In this document: positions 33,634-42,212 of the stretch, one piece after another | How the letters are laid out: each line of letters opens with the position of its first letter | Position numbering within the stretch: position 1 is the first letter of the stretch | Assembly: GCA_023429135.1 (NCBI GenBank) | Contig: JAEYWD010000096.1 | Coordinates: 1-64,000, forward strand | Direction: 5' to 3' | DNA: 64,000 nt | Source: Bacteroidota bacterium | GTDB taxonomy: Bacteria; Bacteroidota; Bacteroidia; Bacteroidales; JAAUTT01 | Notes under the pieces: generated by a model | What the model was told of the DNA's origin: nothing | What the model saw: only the letters and a program-made list of their open reading frames with translations | Databases searched by the model: none | Position numbers and translations under genes: made by a program

Positions 33634-35043
33634 TTAAAATATGCTATAAGAACAGCTCAAGTTAAAAGATGTGGCAAAATTATGATTTTTTGTTAAAGAT
33701 GAATGTTCAAAGTCAACTCCATTGTAGCTTGTCGATATGTTATAATTGACATTAAATCGTTCCGAAACGTAAAGATATCCGTTTAGGTTTAAATAAATGT
33801 TAAAAGTTAAGTCCTCTGAATCCTCAGAATTCGAACTCATATCGTAGTTGTGCCATGTTTTCCATACAGCCGGATCTAATGATATTCTGAAATACGACCG
33901 GGTGTCAGGATAAAATCCCATTCCGACGCTACCCCGGAGATAAACCCTGCTATTATCGACCGTTGATTTATTTTCAACACTGTTAGTATACTTTGAAACG
34001 GATTTGGTTTGTGTTATACTGTAGCCGCCGGTGAACCAAAAGCTTCTTTGCCATTTCAGGCTAAGAGGCTTTTCAAGCTCACCACGAATAAAAACGCCTG
34101 CTCCTTTGCTGAAATTATAATTTTTGCGCACCGACAAATAATTATTTATTGAATAATCCAGATTGGGATCAACACCTATCGTTAAGCGGTATCCTGATAA
34201 ACGAAACGGGTTATTCGCATATTCCCAATTATCGTATAGGCTGGCAAAATAAACGGCATCCTGCGAATTGGAATAGGCATTGTTACGTAAAAAGCTGTCG
34301 ATGGCCTGAATTTCGTATATCCTCCTTTTCCGTGCATCGAAATGACGCATATTCCTTAATTTGGTTATTTTTTCGGCAAATAATAAAATATCTTCGTCAT
34401 TAATATCTTTTGATATTTTATTGTTTTTGTAAAGATCCTCTATCATCAGCACTGCCATCCTGGCGTCTTCAACATTCTCCAACCGGCCAAAACCGACACC
34501 GATGGGTACCGTGAAATATCCGTCTAAGTTTCTTTGGCTATCACTTTGTTCATTGGTGTTGGGGTTGTTTACATTTTTTAAATCGGCTTTTGTGTAATAT
34601 GCAAATAAGTTTCCGCCGGGTCTTAATTCAAAGAACTGGTTGGTTTTAAAATAAAACCTGTTTTCTGAATCGAAATAAAAAGATCCGTCGCTTCGATCCT
34701 CCCGGGATCTGGAATAAAAATTGTTTAAACTTGAGCTTGATGAATGGTAAGAATAAGTGGTTGGCTTTAGTGTGAGTCCAGCATTTATTTTCTGCTGAAC
34801 CTTCCGCTTGTTTTTAACCAAAAGATAATTGATATCGAAATTTGGCTGAAAATTTTTATTGTAATGATCTAAGCCGTCCGATTTACTTTCACTGTAGTTT
34901 CCCGAAACATCTCCTGAAAGGGTAAGCATTTGCCGGGCATAGTCGGCTGTCTTGTATTTCGATAAATCGAATGAATTGAATTGGGCATTGGCAATGGTTA
35001 AGCAGAAAAAAATTGCAACTAGCGACAAAATTGATGTTTTCAT
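33634..35043 (-). CDS. Predicted outer-membrane beta-barrel protein, function unknown
   Basis: The 469-residue product has a signal peptide (MKTSILSLVAIFFCLTIANA, cleavage after A20). The rest alternates short beta-strand patterns rich in aromatic and polar residues (WQRSFWFTGGYSI, RVYLRGSVGMGFYPDTRSYFRI) and ends in a C-terminal Phe, as outer-membrane barrels do. A middle helical segment (about 200-270) may sit in the periplasm. No family recognised. It lies upstream of folB and divergent from glnS. Confidence 0.65.
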   Translation of the reverse strand: MKTSILSLVAIFFCLTIANAQFNSFDLSKYKTADYARQMLTLSGDVSGNYSESKSDGLDHYNKNFQPNFDINYLLVKNKRKVQQKINAGLTLKPTTYSYHSSSSSLNNFYSRSREDRSDGSFYFDSENRFYFKTNQFFELRPGGNLFAYYTKADLKNVNNPNTNEQSDSQRNLDGYFTVPIGVGFGRLENVEDARMAVLMIEDLYKNNKISKDINDEDILLFAEKITKLRNMRHFDARKRRIYEIQAIDSFLRNNAYSNSQDAVYFASLYDNWEYANNPFRLSGYRLTIGVDPNLDYSINNYLSVRKNYNFSKGAGVFIRGELEKPLSLKWQRSFWFTGGYSITQTKSVSKYTNSVENKSTVDNSRVYLRGSVGMGFYPDTRSYFRISLDPAVWKTWHNYDMSSNSEDSEDLTFNIYLNLNGYLYVSERFNVNYNISTSYNGVDFEHSSLTKNHNFATSFNLSCSYSIF

Positions 35044-35236
35044 AATGGTTAGGTTTAAGTTTTTTGGAATTGGAATGATTTACAAAAAGTGTTGTTCTCA
35101 AATATTATTCCGTAATTAGAAATAATTTATCATGTATATTTGATGTTTGATAAAATTGTAGTTTTACAGCCTTTAAAATTAGAGGAATAGATTGAAAAAC
35201 CGATATAAATATAAAAATTGTTAAAGTTTATTGTAC

Positions 35237-36952
35237 ATGGAAATTTCGGACGATAAGAAGATAGGTGATAGCAAGGAACTTGAATCAAAAAATTTCATTC
35301 ACAATATTATTGAAGAAGATATCCGCACTCAAAAGCATGGAGGAAGGGTTCATACGCGTTTTCCGCCGGAACCTAACGGATACCTGCATATTGGCCATGC
35401 CAAATCCATTTGCCTTAATTTTGGCACTGCTACAAAATATAACGGCAAATGTAATCTGCGTTTCGACGATACTAATCCTGCCAAAGAAGATACCGAATAT
35501 GTTGATTCCATTAAGGAAGATGTTCATTGGCTCGGCTTCGATTGGGAAGGCCGCGAATTTTATGCAAGCGATTATTTTGAAACGCTTTACGAATACGCTA
35601 TTAAGCTTATTAAAAAGGGGAAAGCCTATGTTTGCGATTTAAGTCAGGAAGAAATGGGCGCTTACCGCGGAACGGTTACTCAGCCCGGGAAAGACAGTCC
35701 TTACCGGAGCCGTTCGGTTGAAGAGAATCTTCATCTTTTTGAACAGATGCGTGCCGGAGTTTATCCTGACGGATCCAAGGTATTACGTGCTAAAATCGAT
35801 ATGTCCCATACGAACATGCTCATGCGCGACCCGATTCTCTACCGTATTCTGCATACCGATCACCACCGTACCGGCGATAAATGGTGCATTTACCCGATGT
35901 ACGACTTTGCCCACGGCCAAAGCGATTCCATCGAAGGTATTACACATTCCCTCTGTACACTCGAATTCGAAGTGCATCGTCCACTATACGACTGGTTCAT
36001 CAAAGAGCTTGAAATATATGCGCCTCAGCAAATTGAATTTGCCCGCTTAAACCTTACTTATACCGTGATGAGCAAACGCAAGCTGCTCACCCTTGTAAAA
36101 GAAGGAATTGTACGTGGTTGGGACGATCCGCGTATGCCAACTATCTGTGGATTGCGTCGTCGTGGTTATACCCCCGAGAGTGTTCGTAACTTTGCCGAAA
36201 GGGTAGGGGTTGCCCGCCGCGACCAGGTAATTGACGTTTCGCTGCTCGAATTTTGCGTTCGCGAAGATCTGAACAAGAAAGCCAAGCGCGTCATGGGAGT
36301 TTTCAATCCGTTAAAAGTTACCGTAACCAATTATCCCGAAGGTCAGGAAGAATGGCTTGAAGCCATCAATAATCCTGAGGATGAATCGGCCGGAACCCGT
36401 CAGGTGCCGTTTAGCAGGGAACTTTATATTGAACGCGACGACTTCATGGAAAATCCTCCTAAAAAGTTCTTCCGTCTGGCTCCCGGTGCTGAAGTTCGTT
36501 TGCGTTACGCTTATTTTCTGAAGTGCGAAGAAGTGGTTAAAGATGCTGATGGTAACTTAACCGAACTGAAATGTACCATCGATCCTGCTTCCAAAGGTGG
36601 AAACTCGCCCGACGGACGCAAAGTAAAAGGCACCATTCACTGGGTTTCTGCTAATCATGCCATAAAGGCCGATGCAAGATTATACGATAGACTCTTTCTG
36701 AAAGAAGACCCGGAAGATACCGGTGAGGACTGCGATTTCAAAGTAAATTTGAACCCCGACTCGCTGATTGTTAAAGAGTGTTTTGTTGAACCATTCCTGA
36801 AAGATGCCCAAAAAATGGACAAGATTCAATTCGAACGTATTGGTTATTTTTGTGTTGATCAGGATTCTACTATGGAAAGACTTGTATTTAACCGTACCGT
36901 AACCTTAAAGGATAGTTGGGCTAAAATTGCTGGAAAAGAAGAAGGTAATTGA
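35237..36952 (+). CDS. glnS: Glutaminyl-tRNA synthetase
   Basis: This class I synthetase attaches glutamine to tRNA-Gln. The HIGH motif is in PPEPNGYLHIGHAKS, the PPEPNGY being specific for GlnRS over GluRS, and the KMSKS equivalent is VMSKRKL. The C-terminal anticodon-binding beta-barrels follow. I start at ATG 35237, as TTG 35231 adds only two residues; length 571 aa. It lies 105 nt upstream of tRNA-Gln, its own substrate. Confidence 0.96.
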   Translation: MEISDDKKIGDSKELESKNFIHNIIEEDIRTQKHGGRVHTRFPPEPNGYLHIGHAKSICLNFGTATKYNGKCNLRFDDTNPAKEDTEYVDSIKEDVHWLGFDWEGREFYASDYFETLYEYAIKLIKKGKAYVCDLSQEEMGAYRGTVTQPGKDSPYRSRSVEENLHLFEQMRAGVYPDGSKVLRAKIDMSHTNMLMRDPILYRILHTDHHRTGDKWCIYPMYDFAHGQSDSIEGITHSLCTLEFEVHRPLYDWFIKELEIYAPQQIEFARLNLTYTVMSKRKLLTLVKEGIVRGWDDPRMPTICGLRRRGYTPESVRNFAERVGVARRDQVIDVSLLEFCVREDLNKKAKRVMGVFNPLKVTVTNYPEGQEEWLEAINNPEDESAGTRQVPFSRELYIERDDFMENPPKKFFRLAPGAEVRLRYAYFLKCEEVVKDADGNLTELKCTIDPASKGGNSPDGRKVKGTIHWVSANHAIKADARLYDRLFLKEDPEDTGEDCDFKVNLNPDSLIVKECFVEPFLKDAQKMDKIQFERIGYFCVDQDSTMERLVFNRTVTLKDSWAKIAGKEEGN

Positions 36953-37036
36953 TACTTCCGCAATAACCTCAATAATGTAGGCGAAGCTGTGGCAATTTTT
37001 TTTTCGAAAAAAGAGTAAAACATATATTTTTTCAAT

Positions 37037-37044
37037 TAAATTTG
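37037..37044 (+). promoter_or_regulatory. -7 box of tRNA-Gln
   Basis: TAAATTTG matches TAnnTTTG and lies 13 nt before the tRNA 5' end, so the tRNA can be made independently of glnS. Confidence 0.5.
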
Positions 37045-37057
37045 CAGCTCTTAAAAT

Positions 37058-37130
37058 TGTCCTGTGGTGTAATTGGCAACACGTCAGATTCTGGATCTGA
37101 ATAGTCCAGGTTCGACCCCTGGCAGGACAA
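37058..37130 (+). tRNA. tRNA-Gln (CTG)
   Basis: Acceptor stem TGTCCTG/CAGGACA, anticodon stem around loop TTCTGGA (anticodon CTG) and T-arm CCAGGTTCGACCCCTGG are all intact. The discriminator is A; CCA is not encoded. The U-A first pair is typical of tRNA-Gln. Length 73 nt. The last 10 nt and the following terminator recur at 37930. Confidence 0.95.
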
Positions 37131-37175
37131 CAACTCAGAACCCTTTCAATTCAATTTGAAGGGGTTTTTTATTTT
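37121..37175 (+). repeat. Direct repeat copy A: tRNA-Gln 3' end plus terminator
   Basis: GGCAGGACAACAACTC and the following terminator match 37930-37984 at about 50 of 55 positions, with no gaps (offset 809 nt). This copy contains the functional tRNA end. See the finding on the tRNA-Gln island. Confidence 0.8.
37141..37171 (+). terminator. Terminator of tRNA-Gln
   Basis: CCCTTTCAA (37141-37149) pairs with TTGAAGGGG (37156-37164), with one G-T pair, followed by TTTTTTATTTT. Confidence 0.85.
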
Positions 37176-37197
37176 GAAGGGGCAGGATTTGTGCCTT

Positions 37198-37500
37198 TTA
37201 AATACTTAATCTTAACTGCCTCCCAAATCCTTCGCGTATAATTCTCATTAATGTTGATAACCTGATATCTGAGGCATTATTCTCAATTCTTGAGATATAA
37301 GTTTTTGTGGTGCCACATTTCTCCGCTAATTGTTCCTGCGTCATGCCATTTTCTTTTCGTAGCTCCTGAATCATCGCACCAAGCTTGAATGCTTCAAATC
37401 CTTCTTCAAAACTTTCTCTTTCTGGTGTTCCTCTCATGCCATATTGTTGATTAAGATGATCTTCGAAAGATGTAAGATTTTTATTTATTGTCTTTTTCAT
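37198..37500 (-). CDS. higA: HigA-like antitoxin (XRE helix-turn-helix)
   Basis: The 100-residue protein carries one XRE domain at its C-terminal half (IQELRKENGMTQEQLAEKCGTTKTYISRIENNASDIR). I start at ATG 37500, overlapping the toxin gene end by 20 nt; the longer frame to 37536 lies inside the toxin. It should neutralise the HigB-like toxin and repress the shared promoter. The toxin-first order is characteristic of HigBA modules. Confidence 0.88.
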   Translation of the reverse strand: MKKTINKNLTSFEDHLNQQYGMRGTPERESFEEGFEAFKLGAMIQELRKENGMTQEQLAEKCGTTKTYISRIENNASDIRLSTLMRIIREGFGRQLRLSI

Positions 37501-37828
37501 CGAAATACTGTTTTTTAAGTTTTTCTGCTTTTTCAATCTCCTTTGTAGGAGCCTTTTGCGATTTCTTTTGAAATCCGTTTATCAGAATAATCAATTGTCT
37601 TTTATCAAAAAAACTAAATACCCTGTAAGTATTACCCCCGAATTCTACCCGAATCTCATATAATCCGGAAGAACCTTCGATATGTTTAAAATATTTGGCA
37701 GGGACTTTGTCAACTGTTGAAATTAACTTTAGAGTCCAGTTAAACTTCATTTTCGTCTCATAATCAAGTGAATTGAAGAAGTCTAAATAATAATTCTTGT
37801 AGTAAAATATTTCCCTGATAAATTTCAT
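37481..37828 (-). CDS. higB: HigB/RelE-like toxin
   Basis: The 115-residue protein matches the phage Gp49-like/HigB branch of the RelE fold: YLDFFNSLDYETKMKFNWTLKLI, then KHIEGSSGLYEIRVEFGGNTYRVFSFFDKRQLIILINGFQKKSQKAP, where the arginines and the LINGFQKKS strand resemble the active-site face. It would act as a ribosome-dependent mRNA endonuclease. First gene of the module, with a well-formed promoter just upstream. The pair lies between two copies of the tRNA-Gln end. Confidence 0.9.
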   Translation of the reverse strand: MKFIREIFYYKNYYLDFFNSLDYETKMKFNWTLKLISTVDKVPAKYFKHIEGSSGLYEIRVEFGGNTYRVFSFFDKRQLIILINGFQKKSQKAPTKEIEKAEKLKKQYFDEKDNK

Positions 37829-37833
37829 ATCCG

Positions 37834-37864
37834 CAAAGTTAGCTAATTAGGTAACATTGTCCAA
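37834..37864 (-). promoter_or_regulatory. Promoter of the higBA module
   Basis: On the minus strand TTG (37862-37864) is separated by 20 nt from TAACTTTG (37834-37841), matching the phylum's promoter. The -7 box begins 5 nt before the toxin ATG at 37828, so transcription would start at or right at the start codon, suggesting a leaderless message. Confidence 0.6.
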
Positions 37865-37929
37865 GTGAAATGATAGTTTCCTGGTTAAAAGATTTGCAAT
37901 CAAGTTGACAGTGACTAATTTTCTAACTT

Positions 37930-37984
37930 GGCAGAACAACAACTCTGAACCCTTTCAATTCAAATTGAAGGGGGTTTTTATTTG
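37930..37984 (+). repeat. Direct repeat copy B: tRNA-Gln 3' fragment plus terminator copy
   Basis: GGCAGAACAACAACTC followed by a second CCCTTTCAATTC hairpin and T run copies 37121-37175. The rest of the tRNA is absent upstream, so this is a tRNA-end remnant, as expected for the distal attachment site of an integrated element. The hairpin (37950-37974) may still terminate transcription. Confidence 0.8.
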
Positions 37985-38111
37985 GATGAATTCTTCTTTT
38001 AGATGCTAACCAACATATTGAGTTCAAATGAAACTTAAATTTGATAACTTGCATTTGGTTTAATCCTGAAACAATCACAATTATGAAGCAACTACTCTAA
38101 ATATTAACTTA

Positions 38112-39671
38112 ATGAACAGAGAGCATTTTCTTCTCAGGTTAGAACAGGACCAGGAATGGGATCTTGTTGTAATCGGGGGAGGAGCATCAGGGATTGGTTC
38201 GGCCATTGAGGCAGTCACCCGCGGTTTGAAAACACTTCTGCTTGAACAGCACGATTTTTCGAAAGGTACTTCCAGTCGAAGTACCAAACTTGTTCATGGT
38301 GGAGTTCGTTACCTTGCTCAGGGAAATATTTCTCTTGTTTTGGAAGCTCTCCGTGAAAGAGGGCGACTAAGAAAGAATGCTCCCCATCTTGTAAAACAGC
38401 AAGCTTTTATTATTCCTAACTACAATCTCTGGGGTGTTCCTTTTTATACCATTGGTTTGACTATTTATGACCTTATGGCTGGTAAATGGCGTTTTGGATC
38501 GTCGAAACCATGTTCCGTAAGTAGTACATTGGTAAAAGCTTCAACATTGATAAAGCATAGTTTGAAGGGTGGAGTACTCTATTACGATGGGCAATTCGAC
38601 GATTCCCGGCTTTCGATAAACATGGTGCAAACATTCTGCGAACTAGGTGGAACTGCCATAAACTATTTAAAAGTTGTTCGCTTGCTTAAGGAAAACTCCC
38701 GAATTACCGGTGTAGAAGCTGTTGATACCGAAACCGGGAACAGATATTTAATTAAAGCTAAAGCTGTTTTAAACGCTACCGGTATTTTTGTCGATCATGT
38801 GTTGAAAATGGACGATCCGGCAGCAAGGGATATGGTTCGGCCAAGTCAGGGCGTTCATCTGGTTGTGGATAAGAAATTCCTTCCGGGCGATTGCGCGGTT
38901 ATGATCCCCAAAACTTCCGATGGACGTGTGTTTTTTGCCGTTCCATGGCATAATAAGGTTGTACTGGGAACTACCGATGTTAAAAAAGATGCTATTGAAT
39001 TGGAACCACATGCTCTGGATGAAGAAGTGAATTTTATCCTGGAAACAGCCTCACAATTCCTGGAACTGCCACCGCTCCGATCGGATGTTCGGAGCGTTTT
39101 TGCCGGACTAAGGCCATTAGCTGCGCCAACAGCGACCAGTAAAAAAACAAAAGAGATTTCGAGGGGGCATGTAATCAAAGTTTCACCATCGGGTCTGGTA
39201 TCGCTTATTGGCGGTAAGTGGACTACATACCGGCAAATGGGAGAGGATACAATTAACCGCATCGCCGAAGTTCATCAGTTGAATATTAAACCTTCTGTGA
39301 CTGCCGATATGAAAATTCATGGTTATAAAGAACATGGAGATCCGTTATCACCCAGGGGTTTTTATGGAACCGATGAGGATATGCTGGATAATCTGACAAA
39401 AGAGGATCCGGCATTAGCCGATGCTTTGGGTGTAGACCTTGGTATGATTAAAGCTCAGGTTGTGCTGGCGGTTCGGAATGAAATGGCCCGTACCGTTGAA
39501 GATGTGCTTGCCCGCCGTACCCGTGCGCTCTTCCTGGATGCAAAACAAAGCATTGCAATGGCTCCAGAAGTAGCAAGGATTATGGCTGCCGAACTGGGCA
39601 AAGATGAAGAATGGCAAAAACAGCAGGTAGATGAATATTCGGCGCTTGCGAACCGATACCTTTTGAGTTAA
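38112..39671 (+). CDS. glpD: Glycerol-3-phosphate dehydrogenase, FAD-dependent
   Basis: This membrane-associated flavoprotein oxidises sn-glycerol-3-phosphate to dihydroxyacetone phosphate and feeds electrons to quinone. The FAD-binding Rossmann motif is VIGGGASGIGSAIEAVTRGL, followed by the family segment SSRSTKLVHGGVRYLAQG. KVSPSGLVSLIGGKWTTYRQMGED marks the end of the FAD domain, and a helical C-terminal domain follows. Length 519 aa is normal. First gene of glpD-glpK-glpF. Confidence 0.96.
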   Translation: MNREHFLLRLEQDQEWDLVVIGGGASGIGSAIEAVTRGLKTLLLEQHDFSKGTSSRSTKLVHGGVRYLAQGNISLVLEALRERGRLRKNAPHLVKQQAFIIPNYNLWGVPFYTIGLTIYDLMAGKWRFGSSKPCSVSSTLVKASTLIKHSLKGGVLYYDGQFDDSRLSINMVQTFCELGGTAINYLKVVRLLKENSRITGVEAVDTETGNRYLIKAKAVLNATGIFVDHVLKMDDPAARDMVRPSQGVHLVVDKKFLPGDCAVMIPKTSDGRVFFAVPWHNKVVLGTTDVKKDAIELEPHALDEEVNFILETASQFLELPPLRSDVRSVFAGLRPLAAPTATSKKTKEISRGHVIKVSPSGLVSLIGGKWTTYRQMGEDTINRIAEVHQLNIKPSVTADMKIHGYKEHGDPLSPRGFYGTDEDMLDNLTKEDPALADALGVDLGMIKAQVVLAVRNEMARTVEDVLARRTRALFLDAKQSIAMAPEVARIMAAELGKDEEWQKQQVDEYSALANRYLLS

Positions 39672-39700
39672 TAAGTATTTACTACTTAACTATCTTTAAT

Positions 39701-41176
39701 ATGAAAAAGTACATTTTGGCTTTCGATCAGGGCACCACAAGCTCCCGTTCTATTATTTTCGATAAGGATGGGAAAGTAATCCATCAGTCGCAAAAGGAGT
39801 TCACGCAAATTTTTCCTCAACCCGGATGGGTGGAACACAATCCCGACGATATAATTAATTCGCAGCTCGAAACTGCCGGAGAAGTACTGTCTAAAGTCAA
39901 CATTTCGGAGATTGCCGCTATTGGGATTACAAATCAGCGCGAAACGGCTATACTGTGGGATCGCGAAACCGGAAATCCAGTTTATAATGCTATTGTGTGG
40001 CAGGATCGCAGAACAGCTCCTTATTGCGATGAACTTAAGGAAAGAGACTATCTCAACTTATTCAGGGATAAAACAGGTTTAATTATCGATTCGTATTTTT
40101 CAGCTACTAAAATTAAATGGATACTCGATAGAGTTCCCGGAGCGCGCGAAAAAGCTAACCAGGGCAAACTGGCTTTTGGAACGGTTGATACCTGGCTTAT
40201 CTGGAAACTTACCGGCGGGAAATGTCATATTACGGATGTGACCAACGCAAGCCGCACCATGATTTATAATATCCATAAACTGGAATGGGATAATGAATTG
40301 CTCAAAATTATGGATATTCCTGAAAGCATTCTTCCAAAAGTTAAATCATCATCCGAGATTTACGGACATACACTAAGCTCCTTTTTTGGAAGTGAAATTC
40401 CTCTTGCCGGCATCGCTGGTGACCAGCAGGCTGCCACTTTCGGACAAATGTGTCTTGAAGTTGGCAATGTTAAGAATACCTACGGCACCGGTTGTTTTAT
40501 GCTTTGCAATACGGGTACAAAACCTGTGAAGTCCAAAAACAATCTTTTAACCACCATTGCATGGCAATTAAATGGTCAAACCTTATATGCCCTCGAAGGC
40601 AGTATTTATATTGCCGGTGCGGTAGTTCAATGGTTGCGCGATAGCTTGGGTATTATAAAAACATCATCCGAAATTGAGAAATTAGCTTCAACCGTGAATG
40701 ATAATGGAGGCGTCTATTTCGTTCCGGCCTTTACAGGTTTGGGGGCTCCGCACTGGAATCAGTATGCCAAAGGCTCCATAACAGGTCTCACTCGTGGTTC
40801 CACTGCTGCGCATATTGCCCGCGCGGCACTCGAAGGAATTGCTTTTCAAACCTTGGATGTGCTGAAAGCGATGGAAGCTGACATGGGTAATCCTATCACC
40901 GAGCTGAAGGTGGATGGCGGCGCCGCAGTCGATAATCTGTTAATGCAAATTCAGGCTGATGTACTGGGAGTGCCGGTAATTCGGCCTCAAACACTTGAAA
41001 CCACTGCTCTCGGAGTAGCTTATCTGGCAGGATTGGCTGTTGGGTTTTGGAGTGGTATTGATGAAATCAGAACGCAATGGGCTGTAGATTCAAAATTTAA
41101 GAGAAAAATAGATGAGGCTGAATTCAACAGAATGATTACCGGTTGGAAAGAAGCACTCGGAAAAACTTTGAACTAA
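39701..41176 (+). CDS. glpK: Glycerol kinase
   Basis: This FGGY-family kinase phosphorylates glycerol with ATP. The start FDQGTTSSRSIIFD, the signature WQDRRTAPYCDEL and GAPHWNQYAKGSITGLTRGS are typical; length 491 aa. It lies 29 nt after glpD. With glpF it gives uptake, phosphorylation and oxidation of glycerol in one locus. Confidence 0.97.
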   Translation: MKKYILAFDQGTTSSRSIIFDKDGKVIHQSQKEFTQIFPQPGWVEHNPDDIINSQLETAGEVLSKVNISEIAAIGITNQRETAILWDRETGNPVYNAIVWQDRRTAPYCDELKERDYLNLFRDKTGLIIDSYFSATKIKWILDRVPGAREKANQGKLAFGTVDTWLIWKLTGGKCHITDVTNASRTMIYNIHKLEWDNELLKIMDIPESILPKVKSSSEIYGHTLSSFFGSEIPLAGIAGDQQAATFGQMCLEVGNVKNTYGTGCFMLCNTGTKPVKSKNNLLTTIAWQLNGQTLYALEGSIYIAGAVVQWLRDSLGIIKTSSEIEKLASTVNDNGGVYFVPAFTGLGAPHWNQYAKGSITGLTRGSTAAHIARAALEGIAFQTLDVLKAMEADMGNPITELKVDGGAAVDNLLMQIQADVLGVPVIRPQTLETTALGVAYLAGLAVGFWSGIDEIRTQWAVDSKFKRKIDEAEFNRMITGWKEALGKTLN

Positions 41177-41181
41177 CTAAT

Positions 41182-41277
41182 GGGTTACGAGTTACGGAGT
41201 TCGTGTTGCGGGTAAAAGAAATCTAAAACCTAACACCTACAGCCTATCGCCTACAACCTAATAACTAAAATCTTAAT
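41182..41277. repeat. Two adjacent 7-nt word arrays between glpK and glpF
   Basis: 41182-41216 reads GGGTTAC GAGTTAC GGAGTTC GTGTTGC GGGTAAA. From 41222 a second array reads TCTAAAA CCTAACA CCTACAG CCTATCG CCTACAA CCTAATA ACTAAAA TCTTAAT. The second shares its words with the array at 32880. The arrays fill the gap up to the glpF start at 41281. Confidence 0.8.
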
Positions 41278-41280
41278 TAT

Positions 41281-42018
41281 ATGAATGAATTTATAGCAGA
41301 ATTTATCGGCACAATGTTGCTGATATTGCTGGGCAATGGTGTGGTTGCCAACGTTAATCTGAATAAAACATACGGGAATTCCGGAGGTTGGATTGTGATA
41401 ACCATGGGATGGGGCCTGGGAGTATTTATTGGCGTAACTGTCGCCGGACCTTATTCGGGCGCACATCTGAATCCTGCTGTAACACTGGGATTTTCAATTG
41501 CCGGATTATTTCCATGGGCTAAAGTTGCAGTGTTTATCATTGCTCAGTTGTTGGGTGCTGCCATGGGGGCATTTCTGGTATGGATTTTCTACCGGGAGCA
41601 TTTTAACGAAACCGATAATCAGGGTGTAATTCGTGCCTGTTATTGCACCAGTCCTGCTATTAGGAAACCTTTGAGTAATTTTCTCTGCGAGTTTATTGGA
41701 ACATTTGTACTGATTTTTGTGATTTTTTACATCCAGGGTGCTACTTTTGAAGCAGAGGGCGTTTCCGGTGCAAAAATCGGACTTGGAACCATAGGCGCTT
41801 TTCCGGTTGCTTTTCTGGTTGTGGCAATTGGGCTTTCCTTGGGAGGAACTACCGGATATGCCATTAACCCCGCACGGGATTTGATGCCAAGGATTATGCA
41901 TACCATTTTACCTATGAAATATAAAGGTTCCTCAGGATGGGAGTACGCTTATGTACCGGTAGTTGGTCCGGTAGCAGGTGCCGCTTTCGCTGCTGCTTTA
42001 TTTTTGTGGTTGCAGTAA
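41281..42018 (+). CDS. glpF: Glycerol uptake facilitator (aquaglyceroporin)
   Basis: This 245-residue MIP-family channel has the two NPA boxes in HLNPAVTLGF and INPARDLMPR; the Asp after the second box (NPARD) is typical of glycerol-conducting members. Six spans are visible. It follows glpK after a 104-nt gap filled with heptamer repeats, which may still be crossed by the transcript. Confidence 0.96.
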   Translation: MNEFIAEFIGTMLLILLGNGVVANVNLNKTYGNSGGWIVITMGWGLGVFIGVTVAGPYSGAHLNPAVTLGFSIAGLFPWAKVAVFIIAQLLGAAMGAFLVWIFYREHFNETDNQGVIRACYCTSPAIRKPLSNFLCEFIGTFVLIFVIFYIQGATFEAEGVSGAKIGLGTIGAFPVAFLVVAIGLSLGGTTGYAINPARDLMPRIMHTILPMKYKGSSGWEYAYVPVVGPVAGAAFAAALFLWLQ

Positions 42019-42212
42019 CTAACAGGTAAGTATCTGGAGATAAAGAATAATTTCTCAATCCCTACATTCTGATGCTCCAAAACAGTTAGAAAAATGTTTT
42101 AACAGAAGGCGGATTTCAGAAAGGTTTTCACTATATTTTCCAATATTTTGAAGATGGAATTATTGTTGAACTACTAATCTAATCTCCTGAGGGATATTAA
42201 AAAATAGGCAGT

